Shown here piece by piece: positions 8,466 to 16,709 of a stretch of DNA of 58,182 nucleotides (within the stretch, counting starts at the first letter, position 1; each line of letters starts with the position of its first letter). The stretch is from JAYVYM01 sp046593925 (lineage in GTDB: Bacteria > Actinomycetota > Actinomycetes > Mycobacteriales > SCTD01), in assembly GCA_046593925.1 (NCBI GenBank), contig JBKJQN010000099.1, positions 1 through 58,182 of the forward strand, in the 5' to 3' direction. The notes under the pieces were generated by a model. The model had not been told where the DNA came from and did not search any database. It saw nothing but the letters and a program-made list of their open reading frames with translations. Made by a program: the position numbers and the translations under genes.

Positions 8466-9842
8466 GTGGCGGACGACGGGGACAGCGGCGACGTGGTGCG
8501 GGCGGTCCGCGCCACGGCGCTCGGGCGGGGGACCCACGGCATCCCCGACGTACGGCGCCTGGTCGACGGCGCCCTGCACACCGCCTTCCCGCACCGGGTC
8601 TGGGTCGCCGGCCGGGTCACCGAGGTCCGCGACGAGCCTGCGGTCGGGCTGCACTTCACGCTGCTCGCGCTCGATGACGACGACGAGCCGTTCACGCTGC
8701 GCTGCCTGCTGCCGGAGCACGCGCTCGGGCCGGTCGCCGACGTCCTGGACCGGGTGCACGACGCCGACGTGCAGGACCTGGTCGCTCCCGACCGGCTCGC
8801 CCGGGTCGGCGGCCTGCTGCGGTACGACCCGGAGCGCGCGACGCTGGTCCTGGCCGTCTCGGAGCTGGACCCGGCGCCGACCGCCCGTGGCCTGCGCGAG
8901 CAGCGCGAGACCGCCAGGGCGCTGGTCGCGGCTCACAGCCTGCCCGAGCGTCAGGCCGGCCGCCCCCCGCGCGCGGCCCCGCTGTCGGTCAGCCTGGTCG
9001 GGGTCGCCGACGACCGCGCGCTCGAGGATGCAGCGCTGCTGCTGCAGGGGTCGTCGTACGCCGTCGACCTGCGGCAGGTTCGGGTGCCCTTGCACGGGCG
9101 GGAGGCGCCGTCGGCGGTCGCCGCCGCGGTGCACGAGGCGGCCCTGCGGAGCGACATCGTGCTGCTGGTCCGTGGCGCCGGACGTCCCCTCGCGCTGTCC
9201 GTGTTCGACACCGTCGAAGTCGCGTTCGCCGTCGCGCAGGCGCAGGTGCCGGTCGTCACCGGCCTGGGCGGGGCGGGGGAGCGGACCGCGAGCGACGACG
9301 TCGCACACGCCGCCCTCGCCGACGGACCGGCCGCGGCCGCCTGGGTGCTGCGGCGGCTCGACGACGCTGCCGACTCGCTGCGCAGCCTCGCCGAGGACGT
9401 CGAGCAGGAGGCTGCCGCGGCGCTGCGGCGGGCCCAGGCGGACCTGGCGAAGGTCCGCGACGAGGTCCTGCGTACGGCCGATGAGGCGCAGACCCGGGCG
9501 GTGGTGGCGCAGGCCCGGCTGCGGAGGCGCGCGCTGATCGTGCTCGCCGTGGTCGTGGTGGCGGTGGTCGTGGCCGCCGTACTGGCCGGGCTACCCCTGC
9601 TCCTGTTCGGTCTGCTGGTGGTGCCGGTGGCCCTGCTCGCAGCGAAGCTGTGGTCGATCTGGATGAGCAGGAGAGGGAGCATGAGTCAGCAGGACGATGC
9701 GTTCGCGGAGGTGCTCGGCAAGCTGGAGCGGGTCCGCGACGAGCTCGCGACGACCTCCAGCCCGGAGACCGTGCACCGGCTGCGCGACGTCGCGGCGCAG
9801 CTGCTCGCCCGCGGCGAGAAGGTGCTCGCCCGCGAGAGCTGA
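8466..9842 (+). CDS. exonuclease VII large-subunit-like protein fused to a membrane segment and a small-subunit-like tail
   Basis: A 458-residue protein. Residues about 35-140 resemble the OB-fold of XseA (VWVAGRVTEV...LHFTLLAL). Residues about 170-300 follow the XseA catalytic layout, with a strand like RVGLV, then DIVLLVRGAGRP for the DVLIVGRGGGS motif, then VPVVTGLGG. The catalytic GHETD motif is replaced by GGAGERTASDD, so normal nuclease activity is doubtful. A long helix (300-350) leads to two hydrophobic segments at about 355-395, not found in standard XseA. The last 53 residues resemble XseB (FAEVLGKLERVRDEL). There is no stop between the parts, but an internal ATG at 9681 has its own ribosome site. 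The fold assignment is inference from motif order. Confidence 0.65.
   Translation: MADDGDSGDVVRAVRATALGRGTHGIPDVRRLVDGALHTAFPHRVWVAGRVTEVRDEPAVGLHFTLLALDDDDEPFTLRCLLPEHALGPVADVLDRVHDADVQDLVAPDRLARVGGLLRYDPERATLVLAVSELDPAPTARGLREQRETARALVAAHSLPERQAGRPPRAAPLSVSLVGVADDRALEDAALLLQGSSYAVDLRQVRVPLHGREAPSAVAAAVHEAALRSDIVLLVRGAGRPLALSVFDTVEVAFAVAQAQVPVVTGLGGAGERTASDDVAHAALADGPAAAAWVLRRLDDAADSLRSLAEDVEQEAAAALRRAQADLAKVRDEVLRTADEAQTRAVVAQARLRRRALIVLAVVVVAVVVAAVLAGLPLLLFGLLVVPVALLAAKLWSIWMSRRGSMSQQDDAFAEVLGKLERVRDELATTSSPETVHRLRDVAAQLLARGEKVLARES
9671..9842 (+). CDS. possible internal translation start producing a free XseB-like protein
   Basis: GAGAGGGAGC at 9671-9680 sits directly before an in-frame ATG at 9681, which would give a 53-residue XseB-like protein from the 3' end of the fusion gene. 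A TGA lies at 9664-9666 in the +1 frame, exactly where the stop of a separate large-subunit gene would be expected. The arrangement may therefore derive from two overlapping genes. Whether both products are made is not visible from sequence. Confidence 0.4.
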
Positions 9843-9846
9843 CGGC

Positions 9847-10743
9847 TCAGGTCAGGCGCAGCAGGCGGGTCACCCGGCCCAGGCCACCCACGGCGCTCTT
9901 GAGCACCGGCCCGCCGGGCAGGCCGGGCACCTCGTGCAGCAGCGGGGCCAGCCGCATGAAGCCGCGCAGGTCCTGCACCACCAGCCGCCTGGACAGCAGC
10001 AGCTGGGCGAGGTTGGTGCGGCCGGCGGAGGTGTCGAGCAGGTCCTGCACCGAGCCGCGCACCCCCGGTCCGGCGAACTTCTCGGACCCGGTGCGCTGCA
10101 GCGTCCAGCCGTCCGGCTCGCTGCTGAACTCCCAGCCGTACGCCGGCGTCTGCGCGGTCACGTTGGTGACGACCCCCGAGCGGCCCGACAGCGCGCCGGT
10201 CACGTCCATCAGGGCGGCGAGGCCCCGCTCGAGCAGGTACGGGTCGGGCTCGGGTGCGCCGCAGGGCGCCAGGTCCAGCGCGTGCACCGCGAGCTCGTAC
10301 GTCCCCGCGTGTACCAGCGACAGCACCGGGAGGTGCCCGACCGCCGAGCTCGACACGTGTCGCCCGAGGTGTCCGGGCTCCGGACCCTCGAACCAGTCGG
10401 CGAGGGTGTCGCGGGCGCGGACCAGGGCTGCCACCGCCGCGTCCGTGCCCTCGGCGCGGTGCGCCTGGACGAGGCGCTCGTTGGCGGCGTCCGGCGGGCC
10501 CGACCCTCCCGTACCGCCGGCGCGGGCGCTGGCCAGCAGTCCGAGCAGCGGCGTGGAGTCCGGCCACTGCCCGAGGTGGATGCAGGTGTCGGCGCCCGAC
10601 CAGCCCGGCAGCCGGGACGGCGCACGCAGGTCGGTCGCCGGGTCCGACGCCACGTCGATGAAGGCGTCCCAGCAGGCGATGACCGCCTCGCCGAGCTCGG
10701 TCGGGTCGGTCTCGGCGAGGCCTGCGCGGCCGGCGGCTAGCAT
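9847..10743 (-). CDS. maleylpyruvate isomerase N-terminal (DinB-like) domain protein
   Basis: A 298-residue member of the TIGR03083-type mycothiol-dependent isomerase/DinB superfamily. The N-terminal four-helix region has the ATDLRAPSRLPGWSGADTCIH block, the family's usual LPGWTVxDLxxH site in which His and Asp bind metal. The middle has a GHLPVLSLVHAGTYELAVHALDL block carrying the second His group, and the C-terminal third is an SCP2-like lipid-carrier fold (TPAYGWEFSSEPDGWTL). The start is ATG 10743, preceded by GTAGGAAAGG on the minus strand. Longer frames that run back over ahpE are shadows. Its substrate is unknown; mycothiol-linked chemistry is inferred from the family. Confidence 0.75.
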   Translation of the reverse strand: MLAAGRAGLAETDPTELGEAVIACWDAFIDVASDPATDLRAPSRLPGWSGADTCIHLGQWPDSTPLLGLLASARAGGTGGSGPPDAANERLVQAHRAEGTDAAVAALVRARDTLADWFEGPEPGHLGRHVSSSAVGHLPVLSLVHAGTYELAVHALDLAPCGAPEPDPYLLERGLAALMDVTGALSGRSGVVTNVTAQTPAYGWEFSSEPDGWTLQRTGSEKFAGPGVRGSVQDLLDTSAGRTNLAQLLLSRRLVVQDLRGFMRLAPLLHEVPGLPGGPVLKSAVGGLGRVTRLLRLT

Positions 10744-10782
10744 TCCGCCATCCTTTCCTACCCCCTCCCGAGGAGCATCCTG

Positions 10783-11238
10783 ATGGTCGACGTCGGCGAC
10801 GAGGCCCCCGACTTCGAGCTGGCCGACCAGGACCGCCAGCCGGTGCGGCTGTCGTCGTACCGGGGCAGCAAGAACGTCGTCCTGGTCTTCTATCCGCTGG
10901 CGTTCACCGGGACGTGTCAGGGCGAGCTGTGCGCGATCCGCGACAGCATCGAGGACTTCAGCGGCGACGATGTCGTGACGCTCGCGGTGTCGGTGGACAG
11001 CCCGCCGGTGCACAAGAAGTGGGCTGACGAGCAGGGCTACACCTTCCGGCTGCTGTCGGACTTCTGGCCGCACGGCGAGGTGGCGCGGGCGTACGGCGTG
11101 CTGCAGGAGGACATCGGCCTGGCGCTGCGCGGCACCTTCATCATCGACAGGGCGGGGATCGTGCGGTACACGGTCGTCAATGCGATCCCGGACCCGCGCG
11201 ACCAGGACATCTACCGCGAGGTGCTCGCCGGGCTCTGA
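10783..11238 (+). CDS. ahpE: AhpE-type 1-Cys peroxiredoxin
   Basis: A cytosolic thiol peroxidase that reduces hydroperoxides. The 151-residue length and the motif FYPLAFTGTCQGELC match mycobacterial AhpE closely, with peroxidatic Cys45 and a second Cys at 50. In AhpE the enzyme is regenerated by mycoredoxin/mycothiol. The GDEAPDFELADQ start, SVDSPPVHKKW and GTFIIDRAGIVRY strands complete the thioredoxin fold. Start ATG 10783 has a CGAGGAG box. In M. tuberculosis the same gene (Rv2238c) lies beside DUF3052 and aceE. Its 3' end overlaps the convergent CDF transporter by 28 bp. Confidence 0.93.
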   Translation: MVDVGDEAPDFELADQDRQPVRLSSYRGSKNVVLVFYPLAFTGTCQGELCAIRDSIEDFSGDDVVTLAVSVDSPPVHKKWADEQGYTFRLLSDFWPHGEVARAYGVLQEDIGLALRGTFIIDRAGIVRYTVVNAIPDPRDQDIYREVLAGL

Positions 11239-12317
11239 GCCGTGGCCGGGCCGGCGTGCACGATCGTGGTGGTCAGCCGCCGGACGTCGCGCAGCAGCCG
11301 TGCCTCGGCGTCGTGCGCCACCTGGTGGCCCTGCACGACCGAGAGCCCGTCGTCGACCAGCACCTCGCACTCGGCGCGCAGTGCGTGACCGATCCAGCGG
11401 ACCTTCACGTCGCCGACCTCCAGCACCCCCGGCGTCGCGGCGAGGCTGCGCTCGACGCTGTCCAGGACGTCGGGGTCGACGGCGTCCATCAGCCGGGCGA
11501 ACACCTCGCGGGCCGCCTGCCGGAGCACGCTGAGGATCGCGACCGTGATGACCAGGCCGATCACCGGGTCGGCAAGCCTGAATCCCAGCGCGACCCCGGC
11601 TGCGCCGATGACGACCGCGAGGCTCGTCAGACCGTCGGTGCGGGCATGCAGGCCGTCGGCCACCAACGCTGCCGAGCCGATCTCCCGGCCCACCCGGATG
11701 CGGTATTGCGCGACCAGTTCGTTCCCGACGAACCCGACGAAGCCGGCGGCGGCTACCAGGCCGAGCCGGTGTACGTCGGCCGGGTCCAGCAGGCGGCGTA
11801 CGGCCGTGTAGCCGGCAACGACGGACGACAGGGTGATGAGCAGGACGACCACCAGCCCGGCGAGGTCCTCGGCGCGGCCGTACCCGTAGGTGTAGCGCCG
11901 CGTCGCCGCGCGCCTTCCCAGGGTGAAGGCGATCCCGAGCGGTACGGCGGTCAGTGCGTCGGCGGCGTTGTGCAGGGTGTCGCCGAGCAGGGCCACCGAG
12001 CCGGACACGACCACCACAGCCGCCTGCAGCAGGGTGGTGACGAGCAGGGCGACGAAGCTGATCGCGAGCGCCCGCAGGCCTTTGCCGCTTGCCTCGAGCT
12101 CGGCGTCGACGCTGTCTCCCGCGTCGTGGCTGTGCGGCGCGAACAGCTCCTTGACCCTGGCGAGCGGCCCGGTGGCGTGCGCGTGCTCGTGGTCACTGTC
12201 GTCACTGTCGTCGCCGTCGTGCTGGCGGGCTTCGTGCGGGTGGTCGCCGTGGCTCTCCCGGACCGGCGCACCGGCGGCGTCGTCCGTGCTGCCGTGGGAG
12301 TGCGCGCCGGAGGCCAT
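11211..12317 (-). CDS. cation diffusion facilitator (zinc-type) efflux transporter
   Basis: A 368-residue inner-membrane cation/proton antiporter. The first 75 residues are rich in His and Asp (HSHG, SHGDHPHE, DHEHAHATG, PHSHD), a likely cytosolic metal-collecting arm. Six membrane segments follow. The two metal-site motifs are visible: GDTLHNAADAL in TM2 and DGLHARTDGLTSL in TM5 (HxxxD each), the zinc-type pattern. The C-terminal about 80 residues form the cytosolic dimer domain (LEVGDVKVRWIGHALRAECEV). It overlaps the 3' end of ahpE tail to tail by 28 bp. No metalloregulator lies next to it. Confidence 0.9.
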   Translation of the reverse strand: MASGAHSHGSTDDAAGAPVRESHGDHPHEARQHDGDDSDDSDHEHAHATGPLARVKELFAPHSHDAGDSVDAELEASGKGLRALAISFVALLVTTLLQAAVVVVSGSVALLGDTLHNAADALTAVPLGIAFTLGRRAATRRYTYGYGRAEDLAGLVVVLLITLSSVVAGYTAVRRLLDPADVHRLGLVAAAGFVGFVGNELVAQYRIRVGREIGSAALVADGLHARTDGLTSLAVVIGAAGVALGFRLADPVIGLVITVAILSVLRQAAREVFARLMDAVDPDVLDSVERSLAATPGVLEVGDVKVRWIGHALRAECEVLVDDGLSVVQGHQVAHDAEARLLRDVRRLTTTIVHAGPATAQSPASTSR

Positions 12318-12390
12318 GCCCTCAGCGTGGCAGCCCGCCAGCGACCTGTCGTTGCAGGACCCGGCGCCGACTAGCCTCGCGGTGCTGCAG

Positions 12391-12462
12391 GGGCGCGTAG
12401 CTCAGCGGTAGAGCGCCCGCCTTACAAGCGGGTGGTCGGGGGTTCGATCCCCTCCGCGCCCA
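12391..12462 (+). tRNA. tRNA-Val (anticodon TAC)
   Basis: A 72-nt cloverleaf. The acceptor stem is GGGCGCG (12391-12397) with CGCGCCC (12455-12461) and an A discriminator. The D arm contains TAGCTCAGCGGTAGAGC, the anticodon stem is CCCGC/GCGGG with loop CTTACAA (anticodon TAC, reading GUA), and the T arm is GGTTCGATCC. The 3' CCA is not encoded. Confidence 0.95.
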
Positions 12463-12949
12463 CGTTGTCCGCCCCGATCCCGGGGCGCCCTTGATCCACA
12501 GATCCTGCTGTCGCCCTGGCAGCCGTGAGCTTGCCTGGATCATGGCCGGCCCGTTCGCGCGGGACCGGAGTGGCAGACCGCGACGCCCCAGCAGCACCGG
12601 CGACCCGCTCGTCGGGGCCGGCGGTGCAGGTCGTCCACTACGGGCCACCAGACTTGGGGCTGTCAGGTGATCACGGGCCTGACCTGCCGCGCCCCACGGG
12701 CGCCGGGATGTCTGTCACGCGTACCGCTGGGCCGATCGTTGATGTCCAGGCCCGAACTACCTCCGCGAGGAGCCCGTGGAGGGATCGCACCGACGCCAGA
12801 GCGTGCTGCGGGGCCCGTCCAGCCGCCAGACGCCCGGGCACTCCCGGTTTGGACCAGGTCGACATCCCGATTCTCGATGCGCTCGTCACGCCGAGTGATG
12901 TTTCGGGCAGGACCCGGGGGCTGTGCGGTCGCTGGCCTAGCCTTTCGAC
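12463..12949 (+). other. intergenic stretch without a supported gene
   Basis: I see no convincing gene here. The 12492-12542 part has TGATCCA/TGGATCA ends in inverted orientation about 45 bp apart, like a short dispersed repeat. The long frames crossing this stretch are shadows or start in the tRNA. It should contain the promoter for the Nif3 operon. Confidence 0.5.
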
Positions 12950-14068
12950 GTGCTGCTCGCGGAGGTCGTCGCCCACCTCGAGACCGCCTATCCGCCGTCG
13001 CTCGCGGAGCCGTGGGATGCCGTCGGCCTGGTCTGCGGAGACCCGGGCGCCGACGTACGCCGGGTGCTGTTTGCCGTCGACCCCGTCGAACGGGTCGCTG
13101 CGCAGGCGCTCGCCACCCGCGCCGACCTGCTGGTCACCCACCACCCGCTGTACCTGCGCGGTACCAGCACCGTCGCCGCGACGTCGGCCAAGGGTCGCGT
13201 CGTCCACGAGCTGGTACGCGGTGGCTGCGCGCTGCACGTCGCGCACACCAACGCCGACCGCGCCGACCCGGGCGTGTCCGACGCGCTCGCCGCACTGTTC
13301 GACCTGCGGGACACGGTGCCGCTCGAGCCCGTCGCGAGCCCGCCGCTCGACACGCTGGCGGTCACCGTGCCGACCGACGCCGCCGACCGGCTGAGGGAGG
13401 CCCTGCTCGACGCCGGTGCCGGCGAGGTCGGGGCGTACGACCGGGTGAGCTGGTCCTCGACGGGGACCGGGACGTTCCGCCCGCTGCAGGGGGCGCGGCC
13501 CGCGATCGGAGCGGTCGGCCGGCTCGAGACCGTCCGGGAGGTACGGGTCGAGGTGGTGCTCAGCGCGGACCGCCGACAGCGGGTCCTTGCCGCCATGCGG
13601 GCTGCGCACCCCTACGAGCAGGTGGCGTACGACCTGCACGAGCACGCCGCCACGCCCGGACGCACCGGCCTCGGCCGGGTCGGTGACCTGCCGGTGCCGC
13701 TGACGCTCGGCGCACTTGTCGACCGAGCATCCGCGGTGCTGCCCGAGACGGCCGGCGGAGTCCGGGCAGCCGGCGACCCCGGGGCCGTCGTCCGCCGGCT
13801 GGCTGTCTGCGGCGGCGCCGGGGACTCGATGCTCGGCGTCGCCGCGCAAGCCGGCGCCCAGGCGTACCTGACGGCCGACCTGCGCCATCATCCGGCGTCG
13901 GAGCGGCCGGCTGGCCTCGCGGTGCTCGACGCGGCGCACTGGGCGACCGAGTGGCCGTGGCTGCCGGTCGCGGCGGCCGGGCTCGCCGACCGGACCGGTC
14001 TGGCCACCGAGGTCTCTAGGCTCGTCACCGACCCCTTCTGCCTGTCCTCGAGGAGCCCGCGCGCGTGA
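12950..14068 (+). CDS. Nif3-like dinuclear metal centre protein (DUF34)
   Basis: A 372-residue protein of the Nif3/DUF34 family. The signature is clear: AEPWDAVGLVCGDP near the N-terminus, TRADLLVTHHPLYLR (the metal-binding HH), CALHVAHTNADR, an inserted CutA/PII-like domain in the middle (about 130-230), and the closing ADLRHHPASERPAGLAVLDAAHWATEW with the remaining metal ligands. The protein forms hexameric toroids; annotations as GTP cyclohydrolase are weakly supported in the literature. Start GTG 12950 matches the length of homologues. The stop overlaps the next gene in GTGA. It corresponds to Rv2230c in the mycobacterial cluster. Confidence 0.92.
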   Translation: MLLAEVVAHLETAYPPSLAEPWDAVGLVCGDPGADVRRVLFAVDPVERVAAQALATRADLLVTHHPLYLRGTSTVAATSAKGRVVHELVRGGCALHVAHTNADRADPGVSDALAALFDLRDTVPLEPVASPPLDTLAVTVPTDAADRLREALLDAGAGEVGAYDRVSWSSTGTGTFRPLQGARPAIGAVGRLETVREVRVEVVLSADRRQRVLAAMRAAHPYEQVAYDLHEHAATPGRTGLGRVGDLPVPLTLGALVDRASAVLPETAGGVRAAGDPGAVVRRLAVCGGAGDSMLGVAAQAGAQAYLTADLRHHPASERPAGLAVLDAAHWATEWPWLPVAAAGLADRTGLATEVSRLVTDPFCLSSRSPRA

Positions 14069-14808
14069 AGGCCGATCCGTTCGCCCAGCTCCGACTGCTC
14101 GACCTGCAGGCGCTCGACAGCGGGCTGGCCAGGCTCGCGCACCGACGGCGCACGCTTCCGGAGCTGGCCGAGATGGAGCGCCTCGACCGGCTCGTCGACG
14201 GCAGCCGTGACGACGTCGTACGCGGCGAGACCGAGGCCGGCGACCTGGCGCGCGAGACGAAGAAGTACGAGGACGAGATCGCCCAGGTACGCACCCGCAA
14301 GGCCCGCAACGACGACCATCTGGCTTCCGGCGCCGTCACCCAGTCCAAGCAGCTGGAGGAGCTGCAGCACGAGAACGTCTCCCTGTTGCGACGACAGTCC
14401 GAGCTGGAGGACCGCGAGCTCGAGGTCATGGAGAAGGCCGAAGCGGTGCAGGTCGTCCTCGACCAGCTGCTGGCCGAGCGCGACGAGCGGCTGGTGTCCC
14501 GGACCGCCGCGGAACAGGCCCGTGACGCGGCCTGGCAGCAGATCGACGACGAGCAGGCGCGCAGCACCGCCGAGCGCGCCGTCGTGGCCGCCGAGCTGCC
14601 CGCCGACCTGCTCGGGCTCTACGACAAGATCCGGATGGCCGAGGGCGGAGTGGGCGCGGCCGCGATCACCCGCGGTCGCTGCGACGGCTGCCGGCTGGAC
14701 CTGATGGGCAACGAGAAGGCCGAGATCCGCGCCGCCCCGTCGGACGAGGTGCTCCGCCACGAGGAGTGCACCCGGATCTTGGTACGTACGGCGGAGTCCG
14801 GCCTGTGA
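14065..14808 (+). CDS. coiled-coil protein with C4 zinc ribbon (DUF164 type)
   Basis: A 247-residue protein. Residues about 10-180 are charged heptad-like helices forming a long coiled coil (LARETKKYEDEIAQVRTRKARNDDHL, LEELQHENVSLLRRQSELEDRELEV). The C-terminal end carries GRCDGCRLDL and a later HEECTRILVR, a degenerate C4 zinc ribbon. Homologues (Rv2229c) lie between the Nif3-like gene and the RNase HI gene, as here; a nucleic-acid-linked role is suspected but not established. GTG 14065 overlaps the upstream stop and its own stop overlaps the next start, so the three genes form one translationally coupled operon. Confidence 0.88.
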   Translation: MKADPFAQLRLLDLQALDSGLARLAHRRRTLPELAEMERLDRLVDGSRDDVVRGETEAGDLARETKKYEDEIAQVRTRKARNDDHLASGAVTQSKQLEELQHENVSLLRRQSELEDRELEVMEKAEAVQVVLDQLLAERDERLVSRTAAEQARDAAWQQIDDEQARSTAERAVVAAELPADLLGLYDKIRMAEGGVGAAAITRGRCDGCRLDLMGNEKAEIRAAPSDEVLRHEECTRILVRTAESGL

Positions 14809-15968
14809 CGGCAGGGCGCCGGGTCGTCATCGAGGCCGACGGGGGTTCGCGCGGCAACCCGGGGCCGGCGGGTTACGGCGCGGTCGTCCGCGACGCCGTC
14901 ACGGGGGAGGTGCTGGCAGAGCGCGCCGCCGGGATCGGCAGCGCGACCAACAACGTCGCCGAGTACGGCGGTCTCATCGCCGGCCTGCAGGCCAGCCTCG
15001 AGCTGCAGCCGGCCGAGGTCGAGGTGCGGATGGACTCCAAGCTCGTCGTGGAGCAGATGAGCGGTCGCTGGCAGGTGAAGCACCCGGCGATGAAGCCGCT
15101 CGCCAGGCAGGCGTCCGAGCTGGTCCGGCAGCTGCCCAGGGTCCGCTTCACCTGGGTGCCGCGCGAGCAGAACAAGCACGCCGACCGGCTCGCCAACGAG
15201 GCGATGGACGCCGCCCGGCGCGGCGGCGTCTGGCGGCCCGGCGGCGACAGCGGCCCAGCGGACGCGGCCGATGCGTTCCTGGTTGCACCTGCGAAGCCGC
15301 CGCCCGCAGCGGCCCCGAACCGGCTGTCGGGCTGGCAGGCCACCCCCGGCCCGCCCACGACAACGCTGTTGCTGAGGCACGGCCAGACGGTGCTCAGCGT
15401 GGAGAAGCGTTTCTCAGGCGTCGGTGACCAGCCGCTGACCGAGTTGGGCCGAGCCCAAGCAGCGGCGGCCGCAGCCCGACTTGCCTCAGCCGGGGCCCGG
15501 GCCGTCGTCACGAGCCCGGTGCGCCGGGCCCGCGAGACGGCCGAGTTGGTGGCGCGCGCTGCCGGCGTCGAGTTGGCCATTGAGCCGGGTCTGCGCGAGA
15601 CCGACTTCGGCGACTGGGAGGGCTACACCTTCGGTGAGGTGCAGCAGAAGTGGCCTCGGGAGCTGACCGCCTGGCTCGCCGACACCGCCGTCGCGCCGCC
15701 GTTCGGAGAGAGCTTCGACGCCACCGCGACCCGCGTACGGCAAGCCCGGGACCGGGTGCTTGCGACGTACGGCGGTCAGCGGCTGGTCCTGGTCAGCCAC
15801 GTGACGCCGATCAAGACGCTGCTGCGCTTCGCGCTCGACGCGCCACCGAGCGCGCTCTACCGCATGCACCTGGACCTGGCCTGCCTGTCCGAGGTCGACT
15901 GGTACAGCGACGGGCCGGCCGTGGTGCGGAGCCTGAACGACACCCACCACCTGACCAATGAGCGGTGA
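14805..15968 (+). CDS. bifunctional RNase HI / histidine phosphatase
   Basis: A 387-residue fusion. Residues 1-145 are RNase HI, cleaving RNA in RNA-DNA hybrids, with EADGGSRGNPGPAGYG (first catalytic Asp), NNVAEYGGL (Glu), RMDSKLVVEQM (Asp) and EQNKHADRLANEAMD (last Asp). A Pro/Ala linker at about 150-185 leads to a histidine-phosphatase domain with LLLRHGQT (phospho-His), RFSGVGDQPLTELG, VVTSPVRRARETA and LVSHVTPIKT. The M. tuberculosis homologue Rv2228c joins RNase HI to a CobC-like alpha-ribazole phosphatase; the three cobalamin genes elsewhere in this window make the same second activity plausible. GTG 14805 overlaps the upstream stop. Confidence 0.93.
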   Translation: MTAGRRVVIEADGGSRGNPGPAGYGAVVRDAVTGEVLAERAAGIGSATNNVAEYGGLIAGLQASLELQPAEVEVRMDSKLVVEQMSGRWQVKHPAMKPLARQASELVRQLPRVRFTWVPREQNKHADRLANEAMDAARRGGVWRPGGDSGPADAADAFLVAPAKPPPAAAPNRLSGWQATPGPPTTTLLLRHGQTVLSVEKRFSGVGDQPLTELGRAQAAAAAARLASAGARAVVTSPVRRARETAELVARAAGVELAIEPGLRETDFGDWEGYTFGEVQQKWPRELTAWLADTAVAPPFGESFDATATRVRQARDRVLATYGGQRLVLVSHVTPIKTLLRFALDAPPSALYRMHLDLACLSEVDWYSDGPAVVRSLNDTHHLTNER

Positions 15969-15996
15969 TCTCGGCTCCGCGTACGCTCATGACGGG

Positions 15997-16405
<409 letters not shown>

Positions 16406-16408
16406 CCC

Positions 16409-16442
16409 CACCACCTACGAAGCCGGAGGTGGTGAGTTGTTT
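16409..16442 (+). terminator. rho-independent-like terminator of rnpB
   Basis: CACCACCT (16409-16416) and AGGTGGTG (16427-16434) form a perfect 8-bp stem with a 10-base loop, followed by AGTTGTTT. It lies directly after the P1 helix of RNase P RNA. Confidence 0.75.
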
Positions 16443-16709
16443 CCGCAGGTAAATGGCACGATCCGCTTTTGCCGGCTCGTGGTGTCCGATGCTTTCTGAT
16501 CTCCCCCAGTGTCGCTGAGTTGCTAACACTCTGCTGACAACGGAAGGCCGCGTCACACCGGGCAGGCCGGTCCTTTGAGCGGCACGTTCGCAGCGGCTGG
16601 GGCAAGCGCTCGGAGCCGCTGAGCAGATGAGCTGGCGGCTGAACCCAGGGCCGCCAGGCAAGGCAGTAACGCCTCCCCTCCCTGCCCCTGGATGTCGACG
16701 GGTCGGGTG
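16443..16709 (+). other. junction between core genome and accessory stretch, no gene seen
   Basis: This stretch has no supported gene. It is visibly less GC-rich than the core (for example around 16490-16540) and separates rnpB from the accessory genes. No integrase gene or duplicated rnpB end was found. Confidence 0.35.

Noticed and set aside
7104..9308. 734-residue minus-strand frame across the methyltransferase and XseA-like genes
   Set aside because: It crosses two real plus-strand genes and shows no protein-like composition.
12322..12648. 108-residue minus-strand frame containing RRGSNPRPPACKAGALPLSYAP
   Set aside because: That string is the well-known translation of the antisense of a tRNA gene, here tRNA-Val at 12391-12462.
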